From positions 1-26,907 of the IMG/VR virus record IMGVR_UViG_3300028844_004383: DNA of 26,907 bases. One strand, 5' to 3'. Each line of letters starts with the position of its first letter. Position 1 is the first letter of the stretch. Positions 1 to 7,114 of the stretch are shown piece after piece. The notes under the pieces were generated by a model. That model did not search any database. It saw nothing but the letters and a program-made list of their open reading frames with translations, and was not told the origin of the DNA. This DNA comes from a virus. The position numbers and the translations under genes are program-made.

Positions 1-69
1 GAAAAAGAAGAAATTCTTAGAAGAGAGCTTAAAGTAAATACACGTAAACTTAAGAAACAGGGAGCATAG
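1..69 (+). CDS. C-terminal end of a truncated upstream gene
   Basis: The frame is open from the first base and ends at TAG (67-69), giving 22 residues rich in Lys, Arg and Glu (starts EKEEILRRELK, ends KKQGA). It is the tail of a gene that begins outside the window. The next gene starts two bases after the stop, and its Shine-Dalgarno GGAG (61-64) lies inside this tail, which fits co-transcription. The charged composition suggests a helical C-terminus; no function can be assigned. Confidence 0.6.
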   Translation, partial: EKEEILRRELKVNTRKLKKQGA

Positions 70-71
70 TA

Positions 72-452
72 ATGAAAACATACAAAACAATGCTTAACGA
101 GATTGCTCCCTTTGCAGTAACTCCAATGACTGCTGTTTTGGGTGTTGGTGCAGTTGCAGGTGCTTTCTTGGCCGTAAAGGAAATTGTTTCCGATACAATT
201 AAGGCTGGTGTTAGATTTGTTGTTAAGAATCCTGTTCCTGTTGCCGTTGCTTCTATTGCGTTTGATCAATACTTTAATGAAGGTAAGGGTACTAAGCTTA
301 TCTTTAGATACTTCCAAAGATCATTTCCGGGTCAGGCAAGAGCATTCTATCAGGGCATGACTGATATTGTAGTGACAAAACAAATCACACCTGATAAAGT
401 TGCAGACATGGCAGGTAAAATTATTTCTGAGTTTGATAAAATGAAAGACTAA
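72..452 (+). CDS. Small hydrophobic protein of unknown function
   Basis: This 126-residue protein is not recognised. The ATG is supported by GGAG seven bases upstream. Residues about 15-40 form a Val/Ala/Gly-rich hydrophobic segment and residues about 48-66 a second, weaker one. The C-terminal half is polar and probably helical (FPGQARAFYQGMTD). Two membrane-associated segments in a small phage protein could mean an inner-membrane protein or a hydrophobic virion component; the sequence does not decide. It lies directly upstream of the sulfotransferase/glycosyltransferase block, one base before the next ATG, so it is probably co-translated with it. Confidence 0.7.
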   Translation: MKTYKTMLNEIAPFAVTPMTAVLGVGAVAGAFLAVKEIVSDTIKAGVRFVVKNPVPVAVASIAFDQYFNEGKGTKLIFRYFQRSFPGQARAFYQGMTDIVVTKQITPDKVADMAGKIISEFDKMKD

Positions 453-453
453 A

Positions 454-1119
454 ATGTTTGCATTGAAAAATAGCTCTGATGAGCTTTTGGTTTTTTACGA
501 TGTTCCAAAAAATGCCAGCACAACAATTAAAAAACTTTTTATTGATCACTTAGGAATGGGTGATCAATTTGGTTTTTATGGGGAAGAATATATAGACCCA
601 GAAACTGGTAAAAGAGTGAGCAATATCGAAAAATCTGCTGAGTATAAGCAGCAGGTAGGTACTAAAAAAAATAAAGATTTCCACGACTTCGCTGAAAATA
701 GACCCTTTAGTTCAATAGGTTCTGAAATATCTTGTAAAAAGGTATGTGTAGTAAGAAAACCTATGGAGAGATTCATTTCTTGCTACAATCATCTTGTAGT
801 TGTTAATAAAGAGTTTGATGCAACGCCAGATGAAATTCTTGATCAAATAATCGATGGATCAATTCGTAACAATCATTTCTTTCCACAATCATTCTTCTTG
901 GGAAAGAACGTAGATTATTATGACAAAATTTACAATACTAAGCAGCTTGATATTCTAGAAAGAGATATGAACACGTTTTTTGGTAAGAAGAACAAAGTTT
1001 ATCAGTACCAAACATCAGGTAGTTCTGTAGTGTTCCCTAGAGATTTGGACGAATCATTCAGAATTAAACTACACAAAGCATATAAATCTGATTATGAAAC
1101 CTTTGGAGACTTTTTTTAA
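454..1119 (+). CDS. Sulfotransferase-like protein (PAPS-dependent fold)
   Basis: This 221-residue protein looks like a sulfotransferase of the carbohydrate type, which moves sulfate from PAPS to a glycan hydroxyl. The N-terminal loop PKNASTT (residues 18-24) follows a beta strand (LLVFYDV) and matches the 5'-phosphosulfate-binding loop. VVRKPMERFISCY (about 99-111) matches the 3'-phosphate-binding strand and helix with its Arg and Ser. The length is typical of the short phage/bacterial members. It starts the block 454-3351 of two sulfotransferase-like proteins and two glycosyltransferases, so the likely target is a sugar on the virion or host surface (inference). A weak AT-rich hairpin (541-568) lies in its 5' coding part. 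Confidence 0.75.
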   Translation: MFALKNSSDELLVFYDVPKNASTTIKKLFIDHLGMGDQFGFYGEEYIDPETGKRVSNIEKSAEYKQQVGTKKNKDFHDFAENRPFSSIGSEISCKKVCVVRKPMERFISCYNHLVVVNKEFDATPDEILDQIIDGSIRNNHFFPQSFFLGKNVDYYDKIYNTKQLDILERDMNTFFGKKNKVYQYQTSGSSVVFPRDLDESFRIKLHKAYKSDYETFGDFF

Positions 1120-2052
1120 ATGAAAATTTGTTATGTTGCTCATAGGTACTACCCATTCCCCGGAGGGACTGAGTACTACGTACAAAATCTTGCTGAAGAG
1201 ACACTTTCTCAGGGTCATGATGTTACAGTATTAGCGGCTCAGCACAAAGGTAATCAAAACGGTGTTAAAGTTACTGACGACGTTCAGACTTTAATTCGTG
1301 AAAAGTTTGATCTTGTAGTAGTGCATGGTTCTGGTGTTGGAATGCAGGACACTGTTCTCTTAAACGCAAGACAAATTCCTTCTCCTATTATGTTCATGAT
1401 TATTCGTCCTGAAGAATCAAAACAGATTTTTCCTGCTATGGAAAATTCAGACTTTGTTGCATGTTCGACCCCTACAGACTGGAGATTCGTTCAAAAGTAT
1501 CGGCAGGATCATAAGTCTGTTCAGGTTAATCATAGTATTAGTATCAAAGACGTTGCTGAACAGACAAACAAGTCTATAGGATCATTATTTGAGCCTTATG
1601 CTATTTCTGTTGGCGGGTTTTGGTCTCATAAGGGGCATAAAGAGTTATCTAAAGGATGGACCGTAGATAAGAGACTGTTCATGACCGGATACAATAATGA
1701 CCAAAATTGGGTTCCCGATGTATCTAATAAACCAAACCAACACATATTGTTTTTAGACAACAAGGAAGATGTTCTTCGTCATATTAGAGACGCAGAATTA
1801 CTTGTTCTTAACAGTCAATATGAAGGTTTCGGTCTAGTTCTTCTAGAAGCAATGTTGAACGATACACCTTGGGCTTCTACACCTGTAGCTGGAGCAGAGG
1901 TTCTTGAAAATCAAGGGTTTGTTTACAACTCTCTTCCCGAACTTATGGAATATGTCAAAAAGGGTGAATATATCAAAGGCGATAAGCAATTCGTTATTGA
2001 TAACCACTTAACAGACACAACAGTTAAACAGATATTGGATGTTGTGAAATGA
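1120..2052 (+). CDS. GT4-like glycosyltransferase (GT-B fold)
   Basis: A 310-residue retaining glycosyltransferase of the GT-B fold. The N-terminus MKICYVAHRYYPFPGGTEYY is the typical family-1/GT4 opening with the glycine-rich acceptor-side loop. The C-terminal domain carries the donor-binding E-x7-E motif (E235 and E243 in EGFGLVLLEAM), followed by the TPVAGAEVL stretch expected after it. About 310 residues is at the short end for GT4. It starts immediately after the sulfotransferase gene stop and overlaps the next gene by ATGA, which indicates coupled translation. The sugar donor and acceptor cannot be inferred. A TATAAATC sequence 32 bases before the ATG resembles a late promoter but occurs elsewhere in coding DNA too. 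Confidence 0.85.
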   Translation: MKICYVAHRYYPFPGGTEYYVQNLAEETLSQGHDVTVLAAQHKGNQNGVKVTDDVQTLIREKFDLVVVHGSGVGMQDTVLLNARQIPSPIMFMIIRPEESKQIFPAMENSDFVACSTPTDWRFVQKYRQDHKSVQVNHSISIKDVAEQTNKSIGSLFEPYAISVGGFWSHKGHKELSKGWTVDKRLFMTGYNNDQNWVPDVSNKPNQHILFLDNKEDVLRHIRDAELLVLNSQYEGFGLVLLEAMLNDTPWASTPVAGAEVLENQGFVYNSLPELMEYVKKGEYIKGDKQFVIDNHLTDTTVKQILDVVK

Positions 2053-2765
2053 AATTAGTAATTTACTCAGATGATGAGAAAGCTCGTAGTCCTATTGTTC
2101 AGTCGGCCCTCAAGTACGGTTTTGACCTTCACGTAGCAACGGGAAAGTACCGTTGGTACAAAGACTTAGAAACAAGAACACATAAAACTCTAGAAGTTTT
2201 AGAGACCTTTGATCCCAAAGAATTGGTAGTTGTTACTGATGGACATGATGTTTTTGTGAATAATTATGCAAAAGAATTTAGAGAAATATACGAAGAGCAT
2301 TATAATGGTAAAATTGTCTTTCAATCGGAACATCAAAATTGGCCGGATCCTAGACTGGAGAAAAAATGTCTTGAGAAGTTTAGTGACCCTGATGGCTATA
2401 GTTTTCTTTGCTTTGGGATGCATGTTGGTACTGCTGAACAGCTTATAGAACTTTATCGTAAAGGTTTGTGGTTGGGTCACGTTGATGATGAATTGAAACA
2501 AATAAATCCAAATCTTAAGTGGTCTTTTGATGATCAGTTATTCTCTGTGATTCAATATCTTGAGAGGGACGATATTGTTCTGGATGGTAATTGCTATCTT
2601 TGTCAGTCGATGCAAGGACCAGCCCTTCAGAGTGGTGATATTGCGTTTACACCTGATTTTATTTTAAATATTAAGAAGAACACTAGGCCGGTTTTTGTGC
2701 ATGGTCATGGAAATGTTCAAATCAAAGAAATATACGATCAGATAGTGAGACGTTATGGATATTAA
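2049..2765 (+). CDS. PLOD/procollagen-type glycosyltransferase domain protein
   Basis: A 238-residue protein that resembles the glycosyltransferase domain of PLOD/procollagen galactosyl-glucosyltransferases (GT-A fold). The metal-binding D-x-x-D lies in VVVTDGHDVFV (D64, D67). Further landmarks are FGMHVGTAEQL (about 121-131), where the family has its nucleotide-sugar strand, the catalytic-region FDDQLF (159-164), and the C-terminal VHGHGN (216-221) that supplies metal-binding His. It overlaps both neighbours (ATGA upstream, 11 bases downstream), so it is translated with the block. Known eukaryotic relatives glycosylate hydroxylysine. Here a protein, glycan or modified-base acceptor is possible; no lysyl hydroxylase gene is visible in the window. 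Confidence 0.75.
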   Translation: MKLVIYSDDEKARSPIVQSALKYGFDLHVATGKYRWYKDLETRTHKTLEVLETFDPKELVVVTDGHDVFVNNYAKEFREIYEEHYNGKIVFQSEHQNWPDPRLEKKCLEKFSDPDGYSFLCFGMHVGTAEQLIELYRKGLWLGHVDDELKQINPNLKWSFDDQLFSVIQYLERDDIVLDGNCYLCQSMQGPALQSGDIAFTPDFILNIKKNTRPVFVHGHGNVQIKEIYDQIVRRYGY

Positions 2766-3351
2766 AAAAACATTTTTTGTTTTTGGTCTTCAAAAGTCTG
2801 GAACAAAATACCTTAAAACCCTTATTGAGACAAACACAGATCTTGACTTTCATAAAGATTACGCATGGAAGCACGACATGGATACGTCTGTTTATCAGAA
2901 TGATGATGTTATTAAGTTTTGGATTACAAAATCACCTTACAACTGGATCAAGTCTGTCGTTTACAGACATCGTGTAGATATTCTAGGAAAGTACAGAAAA
3001 TATAAACTGAAATCTAAAGATACTATGGTCGTCCGAGATTTAAACATTCAAGCCTTGATGAATGTTTATAATGACTATCATAAATCTTGGATAGATTCAG
3101 GAGCCGAAAACGTTAAGTACGAAGAATTGCTTAACGATTGTTTTTGGTTTTTTAAGCAACAATACAAGTTAGGCGAATATAAAGTTAGTATTCCTCCTAT
3201 TAAGAACGTCAATACTTCTAAGTTTTATATTAAGGCTGAAGTAAAGGAAGAATATCTTTCTGTTCCACGTCATAATGATCCACTTGTTCTTGAGATAAAT
3301 AGATATGTAGATAAAGATCTTCTAAGAAAGCTCAAGTACGAGGTAGCATAA
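2755..3351 (+). CDS. Second sulfotransferase-like protein
   Basis: 198 residues with a P-loop-like sulfotransferase start: the strand FFVFGLQ is followed by KSGTKYL (14-20), the 5'-phosphosulfate-binding loop, in which Lys and Thr contact PAPS. FWITKSPYNWIKSVVYR (55-71) fits the 3'-phosphate-binding strand-helix. NVKYEELL later in the chain is the usual YEDLL-like strand. It shares only fold-level features with the sulfotransferase-like gene at 454, so the two are not recent duplicates. It starts inside the end of the glycosyltransferase gene and its TAA overlaps the next ATG. The substrate is unknown; a glycan or tyrosine acceptor is possible. Confidence 0.72.
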   Translation: MDIKKTFFVFGLQKSGTKYLKTLIETNTDLDFHKDYAWKHDMDTSVYQNDDVIKFWITKSPYNWIKSVVYRHRVDILGKYRKYKLKSKDTMVVRDLNIQALMNVYNDYHKSWIDSGAENVKYEELLNDCFWFFKQQYKLGEYKVSIPPIKNVNTSKFYIKAEVKEEYLSVPRHNDPLVLEINRYVDKDLLRKLKYEVA

Positions 3352-4697
3352 TGTCTAAAAAGAAAGAGTCGAAAAAGGTTAATCCAAAAGTCTTAGAAAA
3401 AATTAAGGCTATGTTGACCCCTTCTGGAAATCCTAAAGATATTATCGATACAAAACCTGAGTATAAGCTGAGACTTGATGATCCTAACTCCAATACGGTG
3501 GTAACTGAAGCTTATACTACTCCTACAATGTCATCAATCGAATCTGGCAATGCTGGAAGAATGGTTCTTTCAAGAGGTGCATCCAAACGTAAAGCAGCTT
3601 TAGCTAGGGCTTCTGCGCACGCAAAGATTGCCAACCCAACGTCTAAAGAAAATGATGATGAAGCCGAAGGTCGGGCTATGGGCGCTGTTATGATGGATGT
3701 CGCAAAGGAAGCTGGTGTCAAAGATCCACAATCTATGACTGATTCTGAATATGAATATGTAATGAACGTTACTATGCAAAAGCAAGACTCTATAAGACAA
3801 TATAAAGACAAAGCGCTCAGAGCAATTCTTGACCGCCAGAATGACCGTGGTGGCCTTAACTCTAGTTTCGATCCTTTAGCTGCTTTGGCTGGTGATGTTC
3901 TTTTTGAGAAAACTGAGGTTGAACAAGATCCTGACGTTAAGGATAGGCCGGGTACACAGCCAAAGAAATACTACAAAGGTGTAAAAGACAAAGAAGCACG
4001 GGCCAAGCAATTCAGAAAAGGCTCTAAGTCTAAAGATGATGATAAAGATGCATACAAGAAAGCACCCGGTGACAAAGGCGCTAAGACGAAAGAAAGCGAG
4101 CACACTAAAAAGTATAAAGAAAGATTCGAGTCTACAGAAATTGTAGAAGTCTTTAACAAAGGCGTTCGTAAAAAGTCTAAAGAGACAGGAATTCCATACT
4201 CTATCCTGAATCAAGTGTTTAAACGGGGTAAGGCAGCATGGAAGACAGGTCATAGACCCGGAACAACACCTGATCAGTGGGCGTTTGCACGTATTAACTC
4301 CTTTGCTACAGGCGGTAAAACAAGAACTACCGCAGATAAGGATCTTTGGAAAAAGTACCAAGAGTATAAAAAGAAAAAGAAAAAGAAGACAAAGAGTGAA
4401 GAGAACCTGCAAGAGGCAACTTATCAGGGTAAGACTGTGAAGCTCGGAGACCCTATCAGGAACTCCTCTGGCAGCAAGAAGAAGTTCCGTGTGTACGTGA
4501 CCCACCCAAAAACAGGAAACGTTGTTAAAGTAGAATTTGGCGACCCTAATATGGAGATTAAACGGGATGACCCGAAAAGGAGAGCATCCTTTAGAGCCAG
4601 ACACGGTTGTGATGCCGTAACATACGAAGATGACCGTCACACACCTAAATATTGGTCATGTTACCAATGGAGATCAGACGCAAAGGTAGATAGCTAA
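3351..4697 (+). CDS. Composite protein with DUF5824-like and marine-phage C-terminal domains
   Basis: A 448-residue, very Lys-rich protein made of recognisable pieces. Residues about 1-180 are unassigned. About 190-265 contain DRPGTQPKKYY and later APGDKGAKTKESEHTKKYK, a stretch I know beside phage head/protease proteins. About 266-345 match the DUF5824-like pattern (SKETGIPYSILNQVFKRG, then AAWKTGHRPGTTPDQWAFAR). About 353-448 hold the marine-virus C-terminal domain with VEFGDPNMEIKRDDP, FRARHGCD and YWSC, whose Cys/His spacing could bind a metal. A run of eight Lys (about 345) links the last two. The function is unknown; a virion, scaffold or DNA-contacting role is conceivable. TAATG overlaps couple it to both neighbours. 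Confidence 0.8.
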   Translation: MSKKKESKKVNPKVLEKIKAMLTPSGNPKDIIDTKPEYKLRLDDPNSNTVVTEAYTTPTMSSIESGNAGRMVLSRGASKRKAALARASAHAKIANPTSKENDDEAEGRAMGAVMMDVAKEAGVKDPQSMTDSEYEYVMNVTMQKQDSIRQYKDKALRAILDRQNDRGGLNSSFDPLAALAGDVLFEKTEVEQDPDVKDRPGTQPKKYYKGVKDKEARAKQFRKGSKSKDDDKDAYKKAPGDKGAKTKESEHTKKYKERFESTEIVEVFNKGVRKKSKETGIPYSILNQVFKRGKAAWKTGHRPGTTPDQWAFARINSFATGGKTRTTADKDLWKKYQEYKKKKKKKTKSEENLQEATYQGKTVKLGDPIRNSSGSKKKFRVYVTHPKTGNVVKVEFGDPNMEIKRDDPKRRASFRARHGCDAVTYEDDRHTPKYWSCYQWRSDAKVDS

Positions 4698-4891
4698 TGT
4701 CAACAAGAATGACTTTTGGGAACCAAAAAAGCGGCGAGCAAAATTTGCTTAAAACAAGTTTATCACTAGTTAAAAATCCAAAAACGGCTGTTCTTGGGTT
4801 AACGGGTTTGGGCGCTCTTTACTTGATTCCAAAAGGAAGGCGCTATCTTGAAAGAAAAGCTAGTGAAACCTTAGATAAACTCAGACCGTAA
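4697..4891 (+). CDS. Small single-membrane-segment protein
   Basis: 64 residues. The polar N-terminus is followed by a hydrophobic stretch around residues 30-46 (TAVLGLTGLGALYLIP) and a basic C-terminus (KGRRYLERKASETLDKLR), the usual layout of a one-pass membrane protein with a cytoplasmic basic tail. It starts in a TAATG overlap with the composite protein gene. The late promoter for the next gene begins four bases after its stop, so this is probably the last gene of its transcript. It is not recognised. Confidence 0.65.
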   Translation: MSTRMTFGNQKSGEQNLLKTSLSLVKNPKTAVLGLTGLGALYLIPKGRRYLERKASETLDKLRP

Positions 4892-4894
4892 AAA

Positions 4895-4902
4895 TATAAA
4901 TA
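4895..4902 (+). promoter_or_regulatory. T4-type late promoter box TATAAATA
   Basis: An exact match to the T4 late promoter consensus (TATAAATA), which is read by host RNA polymerase carrying gp55 with coactivator gp33. It sits in the 39-base gap between 4891 and the ATG at 4931, at the distance from the start codon usual for late genes, and precedes the AGGAG ribosome-binding site. A gp33-like gene is present at 24118. With the terminator at 5356 it frames a short, single-gene late transcript. Confidence 0.85.
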
Positions 4903-4930
4903 GTAAAAGAATTTTTAACAGGAGATTAAA

Positions 4931-5332
4931 ATGCCTTTATGGGGAAGAAACGATCAAGCAAGCAATGCTCCGTCTAATCAGATCATTTCTGGTAACGCTG
5001 CCAATGGCTATGTAATGTTTGCTAACACCACAGCAAACTCTTTTATTTACAACCACACTTCTGATGGTGTTAATCCAGCACAATCCAATGTTGCAATTGG
5101 CGTGTTTGGCGTTTCCGAAGCAGAGGCACAGGTAACGTCTAACTCTACTATCACTACTCCAGATCATGCTGGTTGGGTGACAAGAAAGACATACACCGAC
5201 ACACACGGCAATACTAGGGTTAAGAATGAAGTTTTAGTTGCAATGAGTTCTGTCGCAAATGATGCAACTGGATTTACTACTGCGGCTAATACTACTGGTT
5301 CTCTGGATGATAGCATTTTACCGGATAGTTAA
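4931..5332 (+). CDS. Virion-type protein conserved in marine myoviruses
   Basis: 133 residues starting MPLWGRNDQASNAP, an opening I associate with abundant small structural proteins of marine T4-like phages. The chain is rich in Asn, Thr, Ser and Ala. A conserved middle segment runs HAGWVTRKTYTDTHGNTRV followed by NEVLVAM, and the C-terminus is acidic (DDSILPDS). Low hydrophobicity and beta-rich composition fit a head decoration or similar virion protein, but the role is not established. It has its own late promoter (4895), an AGGAG site, and a strong terminator 24 bases past its stop. It therefore forms a single-gene late unit, as expected for a protein made in bulk. Confidence 0.75.
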   Translation: MPLWGRNDQASNAPSNQIISGNAANGYVMFANTTANSFIYNHTSDGVNPAQSNVAIGVFGVSEAEAQVTSNSTITTPDHAGWVTRKTYTDTHGNTRVKNEVLVAMSSVANDATGFTTAANTTGSLDDSILPDS

Positions 5333-5733
5333 TGAACGATAAAATTGATGAATCTAACGTGCTGCTCTATGCAGCACGTTTTTATGATAATCCCAATTGT
5401 TATGATACTGTTGAATTTTATGATGATCTTAAAAGAGTTTCTTACATAAAACGTCTTTTCAACAAGTACAAAGAAACAGGAGAACTGAAGGATAGGCTTG
5501 TTTTAAACCATCTTTTAGTTCTCTTTAACGTTTTTGGTGAGTTTTCTAATAAAATTCTTTTTTTAAAATTATCAAATTATTTGGATATTCTTGTTCCATT
5601 TTTGATTTGTATTAACAGATGTCCAAAAGAAATTAAAAATATAGGAATTGAAAATAAGACTGTACACACTTCGTCCATAAATATGGATAATTACGTAATT
5701 GAACTGTTAAGAAAAAAGCATGATAGATCCTAA
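5332..5733 (+). CDS. DUF7207-like conserved phage protein
   Basis: 133 residues with VLLYAARFYDNPNCYDTVEF near the start, then DLKRVSYIKRLFNKY and LVLNHLLVLFNVFG, a pattern I associate with a small family (DUF7207-like) in marine T4-like phages. The second half has hydrophobic helices (LFLKLSNYLDILVPFLI). The function is unknown. The ATG overlaps the previous stop (TAATG). Its codons for residues about 9-17 form the perfect hairpin and T-run at 5356-5383, so transcripts from upstream are likely stopped inside this gene. No promoter is evident between the terminator and the rest of the gene. Translation through the hairpin could antagonise termination. Confidence 0.75.
   Translation: MNDKIDESNVLLYAARFYDNPNCYDTVEFYDDLKRVSYIKRLFNKYKETGELKDRLVLNHLLVLFNVFGEFSNKILFLKLSNYLDILVPFLICINRCPKEIKNIGIENKTVHTSSINMDNYVIELLRKKHDRS
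5356..5383 (+). terminator. Intrinsic terminator inside the start of the next gene
   Basis: The perfect 10-bp inverted repeat AACGTGCTGC / GCAGCACGTT (5356-5365 and 5371-5380), loop TCTAT, runs into five T bases (5379-5383). This is a textbook rho-independent terminator shape. It lies 24 bases inside the open frame 5332-5733, just after the stop of the late virion-type gene. It would end the late transcript while also encoding part of a conserved protein. Confidence 0.75.
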
Positions 5734-6013
5734 ACAGAACATCAGAAGATACTTTCTTAAAGAAGAAGCGCCTACTGTATCTGCAGGGTCCGGAGCAGTT
5801 GCAGGTATTGGTGTTGGTCCTGATGGTGAACCCGGTGTAACACCAGCATCAGCTAAAAAGTACAAATACAGTAACAACATAATGGACTATCTTCTCGATA
5901 AAGACGAGGAAGAAGACGAGGATCCTATCGAACTTAAAAGAAGTGATAAGTTCCATAACCTCACACAAGCAGACCAGCAAAAATTAATCATGATGAAAAT
6001 GACTAGGAGATAG
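5720..6013 (+). CDS. Small acidic phage protein
   Basis: 97 residues, starting inside the end of the previous gene (14-base overlap). The N-terminal half is Gly/Ala/Pro-rich (SAGSGAVAGIGVGPDGEPG). A strongly acidic stretch (LLDKDEEEDEDPIEL, about 58-72) follows, and the C-terminus is helical and Met/Lys-rich (LTQADQQKLIMMKMTRR). It is probably soluble and partly disordered. I do not recognise a function. The position between a DUF7207-like gene and the holin-like gene offers little guidance. The AGGAG of the following gene lies inside its last codons. Confidence 0.65.
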   Translation: MIDPKQNIRRYFLKEEAPTVSAGSGAVAGIGVGPDGEPGVTPASAKKYKYSNNIMDYLLDKDEEEDEDPIELKRSDKFHNLTQADQQKLIMMKMTRR

Positions 6014-6016
6014 CTC

Positions 6017-7114
6017 ATGATTATGACTCTGGTTGGTACTCTCGGCGGATCCTTAGTAAATTCGATACCCACTCTTATCGGTCTCGCTAAAAATTCCCAA
6101 GACAATAAAGCTAAAGAGTTAGAGCATAAGCTATCTTTAGAAAAGCTTCAGTTGCAGCAAACTATGCAACTTGAAGCAATGAAGATTGGAAAGCAAATTG
6201 ACGCCACTATTGAAGACACTAGAGCTACTATTTCAGAGGGACAATCTCTTCGTGATCATGATCTTAAGCTTAACACTGGTGGCATCCTCGGAGCATTCAA
6301 GTCTGCTGTCAGACCTTTTATCACCTATGTTTTCTTTCTTACCTTTATAGGAATTAAGGCTTATGCATTCTGGTACGCTTTAAGTACGGGAATGGATGTA
6401 ACCATAGCGTTACAATTTATTTGGGATGAAAACACTCAAGCTATTTTTGGAGCCATTATGGGCTTTTGGTTTGGTGCAAGAACAATAGAAAAATTCTCAA
6501 AGAAGGCTGCATTTTTTGGTAAAAGAATGCCTAAAAAGCCGACTGTTATGCCGGGAACCCCTATGTTTTCCCGGAAAGTAGTTAGAAGAATGGATGATTA
6601 CGCTAGAGAAAAATACGGCGAATCGATACTTGGAAATTTTACTACACCTGATGCCGGAGAATTTAGACCAGACCCGAATGATTTTGTATCAGGCGCTGAC
6701 CGTAAAGCTGCTCAAAATAGAGAAAAGATCGAGGATATAAAAAGATACAGACTCAACCCTATGGTTACTCCTGTGTTTAAAGACAACCCATTTATTCCAA
6801 ACCCGGAAGCTGCTACGGATAGATATAAATCTGGAATACATATTTCCTCTTCTCCATTTGGGTATTCTAACAATATGGCACCAGATATGATTCACGGCAA
6901 CAAACTTAAGTATTCTCAAAGATTAAAGAGAAATTACAATGATCCCGGAGTTGGAGGGGCTGCTGGAGCTATCGATTCTTTAACTAGAAAGGTAGATAGA
7001 AATCCAAACATCAAACCGGGAACTGCTTTAAATCCATTAGATATGCAGAAAGCTAAAGGATCAACAGCTTTAATTAGAAAAACCTTTAAATCTCTCAATA
7101 AGATGCAATTCTAA
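6017..7114 (+). CDS. Holin-like membrane protein with long C-terminal extension
   Basis: 365 residues. A hydrophobic N-terminal segment (3-24) leads to a coiled-coil region (about 30-75). Two membrane segments follow, about 100-121 (FITYVFFLTFIGIKAYAFWY) and 141-156 (AIFGAIMGFWFGARTIEKF). The order and the closing GFWFGARTIEK resemble the three-segment GTA-type holin family. Residues 170-365 are an unrelated basic, Pro/Asn-rich soluble extension, more than half the protein, which ordinary holins lack. AGGAG stands seven bases before the ATG. The next gene, XhlA-like with a C-terminal membrane helix, begins in a TAATG overlap. A lysis or membrane-anchored virion role is plausible; no endolysin is visible in the window. 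Confidence 0.6.
   Translation: MIMTLVGTLGGSLVNSIPTLIGLAKNSQDNKAKELEHKLSLEKLQLQQTMQLEAMKIGKQIDATIEDTRATISEGQSLRDHDLKLNTGGILGAFKSAVRPFITYVFFLTFIGIKAYAFWYALSTGMDVTIALQFIWDENTQAIFGAIMGFWFGARTIEKFSKKAAFFGKRMPKKPTVMPGTPMFSRKVVRRMDDYAREKYGESILGNFTTPDAGEFRPDPNDFVSGADRKAAQNREKIEDIKRYRLNPMVTPVFKDNPFIPNPEAATDRYKSGIHISSSPFGYSNNMAPDMIHGNKLKYSQRLKRNYNDPGVGGAAGAIDSLTRKVDRNPNIKPGTALNPLDMQKAKGSTALIRKTFKSLNKMQF

Noticed and set aside
541-568. 9-bp inverted repeat ATTGATCAC/GTGATCAAT in the first sulfotransferase-like gene
   Set aside because: It is AT-rich with a ten-base loop and only a short T-run. A repeat of this size is expected by chance about once in this window.
1081-1088. TATAAATC, 32 bases before the glycosyltransferase ATG
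   Set aside because: Only seven of eight bases match, and the same sequence occurs inside the holin-like gene (near 6827) with no gene downstream, so chance is likely.
3876-4640. 254-codon open frame on the minus strand
   Set aside because: It is entirely antisense to the Lys-rich composite protein gene. AAG/AAA-rich coding DNA gives long Leu/Phe/Cys-rich antisense frames, the product has no plausible motif, and the sense gene has clear domains and couplings.
5676-5683. CATAAATA 36 bases before the gene at 5720 (and another at 24824 before gp32)
   Set aside because: Both lie in coding sequence and differ from consensus at the first base; there is no independent support. They also lower confidence in the CATAAATA box at 20931.
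6551-6574. CCGGGAA/TTCCCGG inverted repeat
   Set aside because: Seven pairs with a ten-base loop in mid-gene, with no T-run and no nearby gene boundary.
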